A DNA stretch of 64,000 bases from Callipepla californica brunnescens (taxonomy: Eukaryota; Chordata; Aves; Galliformes; Odontophoridae), in the NCBI GenBank assembly GCA_023055505.1, contig JALIRH010000004.1:38879502-38943501 (forward strand). Direction: 5' to 3'. The notes beneath the pieces were generated by a model. It searched no databases. It was not told where the DNA came from and was given only the letters and a program-made list of their open reading frames with translations. Shown here piece by piece: positions 35,619 to 49,589 of the stretch (position 1 is its first letter; every line of letters begins with the position of its first letter). The translations under genes and the position numbers were made by a program.

Positions 35619-38600
35619 GGCTGCAGTGGGTGCTGCCCACTCTCCTCAGCCAAAAGCTCTCACCTCCAGGTGAAACAGGCTCTTGGGACCAGAGTGAGGC
35701 ATGTTACCACAACAGTGTAGGAATCTCTGTCCATCCACTTTGAGCTTACTCTTCAGCACTTTGCTATTCAGGGCATGCCAGCACAGCACCTTCTAGAAAT
35801 GCTTAAACCACGTTTATTATTGTTTCCTTAACTAGTGATTTCCTTTTGACTTGAGATTGTGATACAAGTTCAGACATCTTAACCTCACACTCTGCATCTG
35901 TGTATGTAGATATATGCATGGTGTTAAAGACAATTTTATTGAAATTCTGCAAGAACTGAGTCATTTCTTGCTCCAGGTTTTTCATGACAATGGTTTTGTT
36001 TTCTCTGCTGTAACTGCACATCGTGTCTGTCACTTTAGTTTTGTTCACAGTTACATACCATAGATAATTATCTGACTTAATAATATTTTCTGGTGCTCAG
36101 TAAAAAAAATTAATCTGGCCAGCGGTCAGTTTAAGTAGACCCAATGTCCTGACTGACAGGGGTGGTTTAGGAGCATTTTCAAGTAATATCTGGCAGAATA
36201 GATTGTTTCTCTCAGAAGGGTTATGATAGGTCATAAAGACTCTTTAAATCTTCAAAACTTGGCCCTTTGCAGCCTTTCCTAATATTTTTTGATTATTTAC
36301 TTTTGAGCAATTCTGTTTTCATGTAGCACCTAGCCCCAAATTGAATCTCGCTTAATTCTTTATCACCATCATATTGTGAAGTGATGACCCAGAGACCTAA
36401 ATAGCACTGAGGCTGTAAAACTTGTGACAACTTCTTGCTCTGTACCAGTAGAGACCCACAGGTGGCTTTGAATACTAGTAGCAGGAGCCTCTATCACCCA
36501 TGGATGCTGATACTGTGAGCCAGACACTGGGGGAAGCAGGGTTGCATGCACTAAGTTATCTTTTGACACACTGGGGAACAGAAATGACACTGAGGCATGT
36601 TTTGAATATCAAGTCCAAGATGCATGAAAAACCTTGTGGAAAGCTTTAAAAAATAGTCAAAGCTCCATACATCAATCATCACCTTTGCACACAGAAGCCC
36701 TTGGTAAGTTTGCTGGCACACGCATCAAGGTATGCAGTAGGTTGGTTAAATATTGCAGAAGATGTGAACTTATGCCCTGCTTTTTTCTGAATAAAAATTC
36801 CTTCTCAAACTCAGCTTTCAGATACTTTCCACTCATCTTTTAAGTTCCTCATTTTATGCTGCAAAATGGGAAGACCAGCCCAGGAATGTTAGTCTTTTGC
36901 ATATATTTATGTAAAAAATGAGAAAATGAGCAGATCTTTACCTAGCAGTGACCTATATAACCCCGTTCATTTTATTGGAACTGCGCTAATTTGTTTATAA
37001 GGAAGACACACCTTAAATTGGGGAGCAGCACAGGCAACACTTCAGGGATAGTTGTGTTGCTTCCATACAGAGATCTTTAAAAGAGTGTCTCAGGTCTGTG
37101 AAATAGTATGACATGCAAATGGCATACACTGATTTGCCGTGTGAAGTTTTCACAACATTTTAGTCACTTTTCTTTCAAGCTACAGCATGATACCTACATC
37201 TGGTAAGAAGACAATAAGATTTCACGGTCTTTGGAGAGGAGTGGAAGGCTCTTTGACAGTTCTATATGGTTTAGGATAAATTGCTAATACAGGATGACAA
37301 CACTTGCAGATAGACCTGGAAATGACCTGATGAGATATACTTATGCAGAGCTCACAACTCTGTCTGAGGAGAGCATCAGTGAAATACAAAACATGGGTGT
37401 GCATTATGCAGATAGACTGAACTGGAGATTTGCATCCATCTAGAATTTCTATTGCATCAAATTGGGTTTTGCAATAATTAAAATGAAGTGTATTGGCTTG
37501 TGTCGATGCAGGCAAAAGCTATTACAAACTCCTTGAGAGAAAAGTCAGAAGTTATCCAAATACACACAGCTTGGTGCATAGAGCACTGTGAGTGAGGAAA
37601 GGCTCCCTCTGTGCTCCCAGTGCATTGTGCTCAACTGGGACTCACCAGCAGTCTCTCATGAGGTGTTTGCTGCAGCTGCAGAACAGTAAAAGAAATGTTT
37701 TTCTGGTGCAGTTTGGTAAATACAGGTAGGTGTCTTCATTTCAAACCCTCACATATCCCTGAAACTGGAAGGAACCTTTATGGGAAATATGGTAGCTTGT
37801 GATTCTGAGTCAGAAGTGTTTCTTAAGAGTTTAGGACAAAGAAGAGTGACTGAGAAGTAGCTTTCCTGTGTATATGTATGTATGTGAAAATGCTCCCTAT
37901 GTAAACTTCGTGCTGTGCATTTGAGCGTGGCATCCCAGAAAATGAAACCAAATAGGGATGATGTCTATTGGCACACACTATTAGGAGTTTGTTGCATTTC
38001 TATGCATATCTCATGCTGTCTGAATTTACACGTCTTGCAACATGGGAAAGGACATTGTTGAAGACTCTGAGATGATTAATCATTTCAAACTCAGAATTTA
38101 TAGCGGGTAATATGGAATCAATATAAATAAAAAGACAGAACAATACCATGCATAATGTGACACATGTGTATGACTGGTTGATTCAGCCTCAGAAAAGCTT
38201 AGTACAGATCTGGGAAATTCTATGTGTGCAGCTGCTGTTCATGTGTGGATCTTCCTAATCCGCTCCTCAGCTGCAACATGCCCACCACTGTGCTATCTGT
38301 TTACATACCTCAGGCTCCAACACATACATGCATTGACCTGCTTGATCTGAATTACAGCCTGAATCTACTTGCCCAACTGGCCTTACATCTAGCTGACTTG
38401 TTTGTAGAACTTAAAATGGCAAAAAAAAAATCCATGGAATGCTGTCCTCCCAGTGTGTTTTGGCAGCATTGCTTTACAACAGAATCTCTCTTCAGAGGGT
38501 TTAGGAACATATCAAATACGCACATTAGTTTTACACATTTCAATCTCTTGCAGATTGCCCTCAGAGACCTCTGTCCCCAATAGTACAAGACCCCAGACTT

Positions 38601-39501
38601 CCAAGATTTGTAAACATAAACAAATCAAATGAGCACTTATGGCATTTTGAATGAGGCCAGACCTGTAACAGAAGCTGAATTTCTTCATCTTATATCTCCC
38701 AGGCTTACTCTGTGGCCAGAAGAAAATTAGTACCTGGGACCATGTTCCATTTTCCCATTTGTAGAACCCACAAAACCATCCAGGTACTTTCTCCCAGGCA
38801 ACAGCAGTTGTGACCAGAGTATTTATCTTTGCAGAGGTGGCAAGACAAACATTTCATCTGAAGAAAATCCTCAGGAGCTGTTTAGCACCACCAACAGAGA
38901 AGGATTCAAAACACCATCAGACATTCAGTTATACTGGCAAATAGCTGAGATTCTTGGCTGTCACTGCTTAGGCCTGTGGATTTATAAAAGTTCAAGTCTT
39001 CAGATTTAAAAAAGGATCTTAAACTTACAAGAGTTACATAAAGGTTGCCCTGTTGGTAGTTTGTGGGTTGAACCTTCCTATTGGAAAACCTGTCTAACTC
39101 CTGAATGTCTTTCTTAATTGTGCAATATTATACAATTTGTTTGCTTCCTGCTCCTCTGTGCAGTATTAAAGTGTAATCTTGGCAACAAATTGTCAAGAAG
39201 TTGCACAGATCTGTTTTATATTCAAAGTAAAGTAATCTTTGTATATATCGACGCTAAAACCCCATTGACATTGAAAGCATTGGTGCCAGAGCAATAAGAG
39301 CAACTCTTTTCTTTGTCTCTGAACAGACCTTTCTCATTTTTGCTGTTATGCACAACAAACACGAACCATGGCATGTAATTACTCTTATCAGGGTTAAGCT
39401 AAGTGTTATGAAAATCATCTCTGCAAGGTGATATTTCTCATACATGTTCTGATTCCAGGAGCAAATTCTTCATGTGCTTGGAAACATGCAGCATAAACTT
39501 T

Positions 39502-39529
39502 ATAAATAAATAAATAAATAAATAAATAA
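39502..39529. repeat. (AAAT)n microsatellite
   Basis: About seven tandem AAAT units. Confidence 0.93.
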
Positions 39530-41347
39530 GAAGTGACAACAAAATCTAATAAAATACACCAGATTTCTCATTTCATTTCCTATTAACTTAATCTTAAATC
39601 TAAAACAAAAATTGGAACATAAAAACCCACTGAAATGACCTTGCATCATAAGGTAAAATTTTTCGAGTTGTATAGCTGCTTTTGAAACCAACCAATCATT
39701 ATAAAAATCACAATAATTAACTTCACATGTCAGCAATTCAGATTTTTTTAATGAGCTTTTTATAAACCATCACCGAATTCAGTTTTTTTATGTCAGATCT
39801 ATCAGAAAAAATGAGATGCATCCTCTCCTCAGCTCTTCTAACTCACACTAACACCAGTTAATACAGTGGGCTCTCTTAATTTACATCAGCATCATTGAGC
39901 TTTTGACTTGGAAAAAGAATTAAATAATTGTATTCTAACAGAAATTAAGTAACTAGAAATATCTTCTAAAAGTTGTTGATGGAATCTGTTGCCTGATCTG
40001 TCTCCAATGGCAAATAAATCATGGTAACTTTTTAAAAAACTCAGTCCAGTAATTTCTCCTGGTTAATGCAAACATCTTGTCCCATATGTGTACTGTTACT
40101 TATCAATAAAGAGAGGCAAAGCCTGGAACAAAGATAAAACTAAGGCTACCTACAATTGTGCCCTGCACGGGCTGGCTGATAACATCAAGAGTATTAACAT
40201 CTGGTCAGTCTCTTGCTCTGGTCTCCAGGAAAAGTAAAGAGAAATGGTCACTCTCAGCCTGCATATTCCAAGGAAAGAAGAATAGGTCCTGCTTTCCTCA
40301 CTCACATGTTAGGGTATGAGGCCAGAAAGGCTGGCAGCCTTGCATGTTGTTGAGAACTTCATGCATACTCTTGGGTGATGCTATGCTTTATCAACTTTAT
40401 AGAGTGGGTCTGTCATGAAGTATTTTTTAAGAGCAAAATGCCTGTTAAAGCAGAGGCCATTTCACCACACACATATGAATAAACAGTGAGTAAGAAATTA
40501 ATGATCTGGATAAAGCTTGGGTTGATTTGATTGACTGTTGTGTATTTTCCCAGGGAGGAAGAGGACAAATGTGTCACTCATATCCCCATCATCCATGAAG
40601 CTGGATAAATCTTTCATCCCATTCATATGTCACAGAACCTCAGCAAACTGCATTATCTCCTTAAATCAAAGCAACTTTAAATCAAACACTACCTTCTGAG
40701 TGAACGGTACATGTGTTGGCCAAGGTCACCCCAGATGTTCCCAGCTATTTGTTTATTGTTATTTGGCTCCACATTCAGGCCCCTAGAGGAGTGAATCAGT
40801 TCCATTCTGTTCATCAGGTAAATTACCTCAGCATGGTGTATTGACATCGGAGGTATGGCAGAAATCCGAGGATGCAGTAGATTTAAAGTGCCTGATCAAA
40901 TTTGGGACAAGACTCATTTCTATCCAGGGTCTTACTTCTGAGAAAATTGTACATCAAAGTATTTTATTCTTATAAAATGTTTTTATACATAGAGTGAGTC
41001 AAAAGCAGTTATTGATGATGAGAATAAGGTAACAAACTAGTAATAAAATCAAAGAAGAAAAATGCACTGTGTTGAGGAACTAAAGCTTAGTATTGATTGT
41101 CAGTAGTTACGGACCACTCCTTTTTGTTTTGTGGCATGTTTCTGGTTTTACCTCAGTTACACTCTACTTTGTGTCGAAAAATTGGACGAACCTTGGCACC
41201 TGCCTGGCTCCACCTCATGTGAAAAGGTGGGGAGGTGCTCCATGGTCTTGTTGCCTTTCACCCCCTAACTCATGAGAGAGAGAGGCGATAACTCCATGGG
41301 CAGTGCAGAGCTTAAGTAGACCTTACTGACCCCTCAATTTACTTTTG

Positions 41348-41371
41348 TTCATCAGCTTTAAAGCTGATGAA
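41348..41371. repeat. Perfect 24-bp palindrome
   Basis: Left arm TTCATCAGCTTT is followed directly by its exact reverse complement AAAGCTGATGAA, with no spacer. All 12 pairs were checked. Confidence 0.97.
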
Positions 41372-44300
41372 TCTTGTAATTCTGGCACCTCTTTTAAATA
41401 TCTTGAGCTTACCAGGATGCTCTATGTGCACTAAAAACCCCACATAAACTTAGATCTTTCTGGAGATTAGGCCTGCCTGTATCCATCATTGCTGTCCTAC
41501 ACAAGCCAGCATGTGACACCTCACTGTTCATTCCAGTCAATGTGCATCAACTGCACCATAAAGAAGCCTGGAAAGATATCTAACTGTACTTCAAACACTT
41601 CCCAGCATAAACCAGCCAGCTCCACGGATTTCCTAGACTCTCAGAACTGCTCAGACCCATGTGGCAGTGTCCCACAGCCCCACTGGTTATGGTGGTCCTA
41701 CCCATCCTAGCACCATCTCCTTTCTGCTCTCTGGCTGAACTGAAGGGTCTCTGCACATTTCTTGAGGGCTGTGGCAAGATGAGACTCTGGGTCACGGTGG
41801 ATCCTAACATGACCCAAGTATGTCTCATGGTTTAATTTGTCTAAATTGGAACTTAACACTGTTACACTTCTGTTCTTCTTTGGGGTCACCACATAAGCGA
41901 ATGCCTGTACGGTGAGGGTGAGGAGATGAAACCTGAGATTTTGGTAAGTTTTAAGACAAAAGGTTATTGTACACTAACTTGGCTCTATGCAAGTACAAGG
42001 GAATTTGCTGTGTGCATTTTCTGACTTGTAAAGCCAGCTTTCTTGGTAGGCTCCCAATGAGATGCTGAAAAGCAGCACAAACATGTTCCAGTCAGCTCTG
42101 ATTCTAAAGAGTGAGGTCAAAGCTGATTGTGCCACAGCAGAGCTCATTGCCAAGAGGCAAGAAATTAAAGAGAGGGTGCTGCATCCCAGCAGAGAGCAAA
42201 GTTGGCTGCCAAACACTAAGATGTGAGCATCTTTTCCCACTCTGTGCTAGGAGCAGAGCTCCAATATCACGGTTTGGTCCTGGTTTGTTTTGGGTATTCT
42301 CTCTTTTCCTTCCTTTCTCACAAGTACACATACTAAATACAGCAATATGAGTGACTTTTATATTCTACCATGACCAGTCACTGCTGCAGCCTCCATAGAC
42401 TGAAGTTTATGTCTTTGTCTGTGATATAAAGTGCTTTGTTTTGGGTTCACCAGTGACCCTGGGGACAATCATCACAGAAGCCTCTTCCCTTTTGCACCAT
42501 TCTCAGTGTAGGCGTGTTAGTTGTTTGGGATTTGGTGATCTGATGGAAGCTAGTAGTCTCTGCAGGATACTAGATAATCTGTCAACACTTCACCCAAGTC
42601 CCTGAACACAGTGCTTTATCTACCTTTTAAACCCATGACTTCATTTCTTTTGTGCCAGATCAGAAACTGAGCTCTTAAGTTTGAGAAGTTTTTTTAAGAA
42701 TGTGATATGAAGAGGAGGTGAGCAATCCAAAGTACCAGACAGAAGCAGAATTGAATGAAATGATAGAGGGAGAGAGAAATAAACTACAACAGTTTGAAAA
42801 ATTGCTCAGCCTGAGCAGTGCTGGACATATAGGGATGCAAAGCTTGCAGTGCCCAGAAGATGTGCCTGCAGGCTGTGGTGTAGGCACATCCAGCCTTGGA
42901 GTGCACTCAGAAGAGAGTACCCTGCAATGATAGCACACAAACGAAATGTCTGTGGCACATGTATCCCGAGCCTCAGCTACCGTTAGACTCAACGATGTAT
43001 TTATTGCTCAAGATCTCTCTTGAACTCTGGCTCTGACTTAGAAACTTTCGTCTAATTGATTCATGGCCCTTGATTTCTTTTGCTGCCGACTCTGCTGTTT
43101 AGCTTAACTGGCTCCTCTTTCTCTCTGGTGCTCTGCCCTTGCTTTATTTATAGAAAGCAGTGGTATCCACCGTGGGACATGTTCTTACTAGCACTAACCC
43201 AGATAAATTCCCCTTGTCCCAGAGGAGCTCTTAGTTTCCCCACTATGCTCTGCCTGCACCTGTCTGGTCCAAGCTGGCCCTTCCTGAACATTACATACAA
43301 CGTCTGGGAGAAGCTCTCATTAGTGTTTAGTACTAAAGGACATTAGTACTTACAATTATTAAGTATTATGATTACCATCATTGCGACTATTTCAGGAGGC
43401 CATTGGGAAGCTGAATTGTGTACTTGTAGCACTGCGACTGTGCTTGGGTAGAGGAAGTCAGGACTGCATCACGTAGCTGTCAGGCACTGCAGCAGTGTTT
43501 TTGTGATATCTGTTCAGGAGTTGATTTAGGCCAAGATATTGTTAAGTTGCTGAAGGGATTCACAAATTATTTGCTTAATTTCTACCCTGCTGATCTTGTC
43601 ACTATTGAAAGCTCTTGCACAGGGCTCTTTGACCTGCAAACTCCAACTTGTAAAGCAGACAGAAAGAGATGTCGTGCATGAGCAGGATGCAGTGAGCTTG
43701 GATTTCTCTACCACCCCACCACAGCAAGCAAAGGCCATGAGTGGCTATAAGCATCCTAGACTTCCTGATCTCCTTGCTTCCCATTTCTGACATTGGCTGG
43801 TGCTCCCGGCTCTACACAACCCAGCAACATTTGGATACAACCAAGCCTGAGAAGCTGCCTAGATGAGCTCCAGCCCCCTGACCTTATTTAGGACTTTTCT
43901 CAGTGCACACAGACACATCCTTGGCCCCAGGTTTAGAATGTTTGCCTCCTTTCCCTCCAGACAGCCATGGATCTTGCCCTAAAGTGGCTAAGGGGCACAT
44001 GCTTGCCTCGGAGCAGTGTGGATGGGAGACATCTCCATATTTGTGCATCCTCCATTTTATGAGTGATTTATTTATAAGAGAACTAGAGTTACAGTAGGAG
44101 AGGCTCCAGACTGTTTTATAGCTCAGTATTTTTCAGCAAATTGGTTGTGATCACTACAGCACCACACAAGGCAACCAAGAGGGCTGTGATATGTTGAAAC
44201 ATTTATTACACCATAAAATGAATAAAGTTCTGCTCCTTGACTCCCCCCAACATGTCTAAGGTCAGCTATGCTCTGTCAGCTTCTCCAAACAAGCAACTCC

Positions 44301-47084
44301 ACCCGACAAGCTTTGATACTTTCCTCTATTGCTTTTATAACAAATATACTGGGGTCAAGGGAATGTTTGTGTTAGCAAGAGGGAATCTGCCATGGAGTGA
44401 ACGCTGTAAAACATTTGGTGCATTTGTTGCAGCTTCATCCAACAGCTTTCTAGTTCTGTATTTTAACATTCAGGTGAAAATTAATTGATAGGTTATTTAC
44501 ATACATGTAAAAAATGACTTGTCATTTCCAAAGTCTCTAATCCTGCTGGTCTGCATACAACTTACAGAAGATTCATTAAATGCACCTTCTTAAATGTATC
44601 TTAAATCCTATGTGAACCTTTTCATTCATTCAAAGTTTTGCATTTTTTAGTCCAGTTTCGATCTGAAGTGATAATTCTGCACCACAGTGTTTACCACTAA
44701 CAGTTATTTAACACCTAGTCAGGTGTTAAGCCTATAAATAGTTCAGCTGTTGGCAACATTTAGACCCTGAGCCAGGAAAAGTCACTGGATTTCTTTCACA
44801 ATGAGGTCAAGTCTATTTGAAGGAATAGCTTGTTCCAAGGACACAGAAGTCCCCATACCGGCCTTTTTTAAAATTATTATTTTTATTTATTTATTTTTAA
44901 CAGATTCTCTTTAAAATCCATTTACATAATTGGTGTGAAATATCACACTAGATCAATTTCCATGTTTAATCACTGCAGACTGTCTCTATTCATTCTCCAG
45001 TCATTACTTTAAAGTAACAGCCAATACCTTACTTGTTTTCCTTTTTTCCATCCTTGTCACTGTGTTTGCCAGAAATTAGAGTCCCTCAGATCAGAAGCTT
45101 AAAGCCCTCAACAGCAGAGGTATGAAGTCCAATGCACTTCCCTAACTAAACCCTGAAATGCACTTACTTCAGCCACCTTATTTTCTTCCCTCTGTTTGAG
45201 AAGGGCAAGGTTTTATCCTATTGTGAGAGCTCCTCCAGCAGAGGCACTTTACATAACCTCAGGCAGGCTGATGGTTTGGACTCAGCTGACTGGGCAGCAA
45301 TCTCCACTCTTCAGGCAGGGACTGGGAAGGGACAAACAGTGGGTATTTATTTTTTTCCTGAGCAACCTGTTTTAAGCTTCAAAGTTGCAGGGAAAGATCT
45401 TGAAAATGCAAAGTTCCCACATTTAAAAACTGGCAATTGCAAAGGAGTACAAATTTCTATTTTCAGAATTTGTGACTGACCTCAAGATGTGGTAGAGGGG
45501 AGAGCTGAGAGCTGAGTTCTGAGAGCTCCTAGCCGGTTATCTTGAAGCAATTCCCACTGCTAGATACTGCCCAGCAGTGAGATTAGGTTGTTATGCAGAC
45601 ATCCTGGTCCTTTATGGGTATTGCAAAGTGCAGGCTCTTCTACAGAGGTGTGTAAACAGAATTACATACACTGTAGGAAGAAATCCATGTACCAGCAGGA
45701 TTTGGCACATATTATGCAGAGAAAGCACAGTAAATTATAGGTGATAGGTGATAGGTTGTAACTGTATCCACTTTTTTGTCCATTTCCCTCCTGTCTTTCT
45801 ACTGATTACTTGAAACACAGTGAGGCTTCATGGCAAGATCTGTCATCAGGAAGCACAATGCTCTCTCAGCTAACCAAAACTTGATAAAGAATGTAGCCAT
45901 CCTGTCAGATGGTTATGACAACAGGCAGATGACCTTGAAGCCTTGCTATGGGAACAAAATGCCAGAAAAACTGCAGTGTTATAAAGTATATTGCTCACAG
46001 TCTATTGAGCCAACAGAGTCACATTATCTAAAAACCAAGTTTTTTGTGCTGAACGTTCTGCTTTTGCAAGAAAGCCTTAGAGCCCAGAATAGTATATAAC
46101 AGCTGAAGAGGAGAATGTTTCTCCAATTTCTGCTCATCACAAATGTAAAATATATTACCTTTATGTTAACATGCTAGAAAAAAAATCCTCTTGTCAAATG
46201 AGTGGTGGCAGTGGCCACTGCTCAGCCTGGACTCCCTTGCAGATCAAAATCTCTCATGGGTATCAAATGAGTTCCTGGAGAGGGTCCAAGTGCAATCCAG
46301 GCCATGGTGATACACAGTGTGTCCGAAGCCTAATTTTCAGCTATATTTATAAAATGTTGCTGCTGAATCTGATTTCTACAGTTAAAAGATTTCCTCAATA
46401 TTTTACTTAAATTATTCATTATTTTAGAGTGGATAAAAGGAGAAATCTTGTCCCAACTGAGAAGAGAAAGCCATCCTATAAAAGTCCACATCCTCAGCTC
46501 TCTCTGGATCTGATATTCCAGGACAGCACCCAAAAAGATCAGCAGGGTGGCTCAGGTGGCACTTGCTAGGCCTGCTGGCACTGTTCTGGAGCTTTCCCTC
46601 CAGCTTGCCAGTGGGGGAGTGCTCATGTTGTGCTGCTTGAGGTTCACCTTGGCAATGTTGGGAAAGGAAAACGGCCCTGCAGACGCAGAAATGCAACAGC
46701 CCATTGCAGAGCCTTAGGGCTTGTGGAAGCCCAGCCTACACTTGTGGTGGCCCAGCCCCAGAGGGAGGCTTGGTAAATATACAGACACACTGGGTATCAC
46801 ATGGAACCTATTTCGTAACTGGAAGCCATAATAGGTGGCCTTCTCTCTGTGAGAAAGAAACAGAACTTTAGACAAGCTTCCTCATTTCTTCCTCCAGATA
46901 CTGTGAATGAGCTTTCTCAGCTTTAGATGGTTGGCAACATCTTGCAGAAGAAAAATAAACAGCCGGAGCTACACATCACTCTCAAAAAAATTCACGTGTC
47001 AAGTGAGCTGGTTGCCCAGGGGCCAGACAAGTCATGGGGAGGGAACAGGGACAGGGACAACAGCAGCAGAATAAATAGGATCTC

Positions 47085-47386
47085 TTTTCCCAAATGGGTG
47101 GGGGCAGAACCAGGACAGCTATACTAAACTGTCCAAAGAGATATCTCATACCATATGGCATCACAAAGAACTACAAAAATGAGTGAAGTTGGCTGGGAGG
47201 ATTTGGTGCAGATGCTGCTCAGGGACTGTCTAGGCAGTAGTCAGCAGGTTGTGAGCAATTGGTTTGTGCATCGCTCATTCTGTACACTCTTTTATCATTA
47301 TTATTATTATCTTCCCTTAACTTTCTTTCTATTAAACTATGTTTATCTCAACTCATGCATTTTATCTTTTTCTCTTGTTCTCACCC
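47085..47386 (+). mobile_element. Solitary LTR fragment of an avian endogenous retrovirus
   Basis: Contains blocks typical of a common chicken LTR: 'aactgtccaaagagatatc', 'cataccatatggcatcac', 'gtgagcaattggtttgtgca', an ATT-rich stretch, then the polyadenylation signal ATTAAA followed by 'tttatctcaactcatgc'. No internal retroviral coding sequence is adjacent, so it is a solo or truncated LTR. The family name is not certain and both ends are approximate. Confidence 0.65.
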
Positions 47387-47650
47387 TGTATGGGAACTGT
47401 TGAATCATGGCCTGAACCACTGATTGATCACCTGAGGTGAACACTGAGTCAGCAACAGGAGCACAGGTGAAGGCAATGTACCTGTGTGATTGGAAGGGGT
47501 GGAGTCTGGCTCCACTTCTCCCAGACCCCCATTTAAGAGCTGACCACCACTAGGGAAGGTTCTCTTGTTGGAGGTCCCTCCCCTGTGGAGTTATTGGTGA
47601 ACCTTGACCATCTGCAAAAGGTGAGCTTCTCTTTATTTACTGGTTGTCTG
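47387..47650 (+). repeat. Promoter-like repeat family, copy 1
   Basis: Shares with 54078-54330 and 56078-56300 the order: TGTATGG-type start, AACTGYTGARTC, TGATTGA, CACAGGTGAAGGC, a GTGGAGYCTGGYTCCAC hairpin, CATTTAAG box, GGAAGG. It ends with a splice-donor-like AAAAG|GTGAGC at 47616-47626. Probably an LTR or LTR-derived unit. It starts directly after the LTR fragment on its left. Confidence 0.6.
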
Positions 47651-48814
47651 TTTACCATCCAGATAAGCCTAGCGAAATATACCATCTTCCTCACTATTTT
47701 CTGTGAATGTTATTCTTTTGGGTTATTCACCCTACACACCCCCATCCCACCATAGAGTGAGTACATCTACATTGCACAGTGTTGCTGGTTTCATCTTGTT
47801 GCCACTTTATAACATGAACAGCAGAAGATTAGACTCATTTTAGTCAATCTGGCAGTAGTTAGTGTAAAAACTGTTCTTGGCTGAGATATGTTGCAACATG
47901 TTTTTCAAAACTGATCTTTTCAGGACTCAGCCCTGGGAATGTAAACCTGTGGAGAGGAGTATCACTGGAGAAAGCCACAGAGCACACAGGCTGCTAGAAT
48001 GACTAACTACACTCAGAGTCTGCCTAAGTTTAGCTATATACGGACACTTCTAGAAAGTGAGAACTGCTATGTTTTTTTCCATTAGTATTTCAAGGGCTCT
48101 CTTCAGCCTGTATCAAAGCAGTTTGGCAGAGTAAATATCTTACCAGGGAGATAGCAGATATAGATTAAAAACTTGGTCAGAGGCAGTCATGGGAAGGGTC
48201 ACAGAGAGTTCAAAGGCATTGTTCCAGTCTGCCAGACTTGGGCCTAGATATTCACCTTGCCTCAACACTTCTAGTGGTCAACTTTTCTAGTGAAATCCTG
48301 TAATACTGAAAGAGGGCAAAGTAATTTAACTCACAGAAGTAAAAAGGAATGAGGAAATCATTTGAGCTTATAGTCTCAAAAACCAGATCATAGAGACCTA
48401 GTCTGCATCTCTGAGTTTTGTAGTAAGGGCTGGAAACCCTACAGGTAGTATAACTGTAATGATAACAGTAAACAACCCCAGTAATGTATAGTTAATGGAA
48501 TACAGAGGAAGGGACTCAAGTCTCGTAACTTCAGAGAAAACTGGAGGCAATTGTGGTTTCCTGTAGAAGAAACCTCTCCTTTTCATTTCCAGGAATTCAT
48601 TTCCAAAACAATTCCAATTGTACAATTAATGAAACAGCCTGAAGAACCTGAGAAGCTGCAGTCTGGTTTTGGAGGCCTAATTCAAAGCAACAGGCTACCA
48701 AGAAGTCACAAAACTTCCCAATTGTGAGCAGCTCTGCACAAATCTCCTCATGCTGCTGCGTCCCTACACTGTGTTATCCCAGCATCCGTCACCCTTCATG
48801 TGAAATGACTCCTT

Positions 48815-48891
48815 ATGTACAGAACACGGTGGTTGGACTATATGACAACATGATTTTAGCAGCTTCTTCCAACCTTAATGATTATATGAAA
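48815..48891 (+). mobile_element. Short CR1 3' end fragment
   Basis: 'ggtggttggactatatgac', 'cttcttccaaccttaatgat' and a degenerate octamer tail identify a small, diverged CR1 end. Confidence 0.75.
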
Positions 48892-49506
48892 CACAGGGGA
48901 TCTGCTGACAGCTGGCTGGTGAACACCTTGTCCAAGATCTACAATGTTTTAACAGCACATTCAGTTCACAGTCCTGCATGCTGCCAAGTCCAAGCAAGGT
49001 TGCTGGAAAACGCTACCAAATGGGAAAGAAGCCTCTCACAGTACTTCACTCTGCAAGGTAAAGAACCAAATCCTTGATTTCTTCCTTGTATCAATCTAAA
49101 CTGAAGAGCTGTTTATGCTGAAGTTTTGTTTATGAAGAGTCACTGATTTAGACACTCCTAAGTGAGTCACTGGTTGACGAAACAAGAGGCACTCATTGCA
49201 GGCAGCATCAAGTTCATTCAGATCTAGCTTATAACTTTTTCTTTTTTCCCAGTCCAAAGGTAGCATCAGTTTTAATAGCTCCAGCCACTCCTCAAGATCA
49301 GCCCTCCTTGACTCACCAATTACCCAGCTAGTAAAAAAAGAAAAACATAGGACAGCAAATGAGTACTGCTCATGCTCTTAGCCGAAGCACAGGACAGTGG
49401 GCTGGGCAGGGCTGGATTGCCCGAGATGACATTTAGTATGACAGTTGCCTTCCAACTACACAGAACATGAAAGGATTTCCTTTTCTTCAGCTGTTCCACA
49501 TTTCAG

Positions 49507-49537
49507 ATTTCTTAATGGTAGAAAACCATTAAGAAAT
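49507..49537. repeat. Perfect 13-bp inverted repeat with 5-base loop
   Basis: ATTTCTTAATGGT (49507-49519), loop AGAAA, ACCATTAAGAAAT (49525-49537). All 13 pairs match. Followed by short direct repeats of ATAAGATAC/GATACCATA. Confidence 0.95.
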
Positions 49538-49589
49538 AGATACCATAAGATACATAAGATACCATAGTTAACCTCTTATAGTGCTGCTG

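Larger units (their letters stand above)
35619..47084. other. Intergenic, no gene recognised
   Basis: No exon of the expected neighbour OTUB2 and no other recognised gene. There is a short Lys/Glu-rich open frame on minus at 35803-36048, an (AAAT)n run, a perfect palindrome at 41.35 kb, a TTTA-rich patch near 44.88 kb and a small tandem GGTGATA repeat near 45.74 kb. The 41.1-41.9 kb stretch looks LTR-like in places, but I cannot assign it. Confidence 0.5.

Noticed and set aside
41707..41892. Minus-strand TGGTGACCCC near 41.89 kb resembling a tRNA-Trp primer binding site
   Set aside because: Only ten bases match, the following bases do not fit, and no LTR end or gag-like sequence could be assigned on either side.
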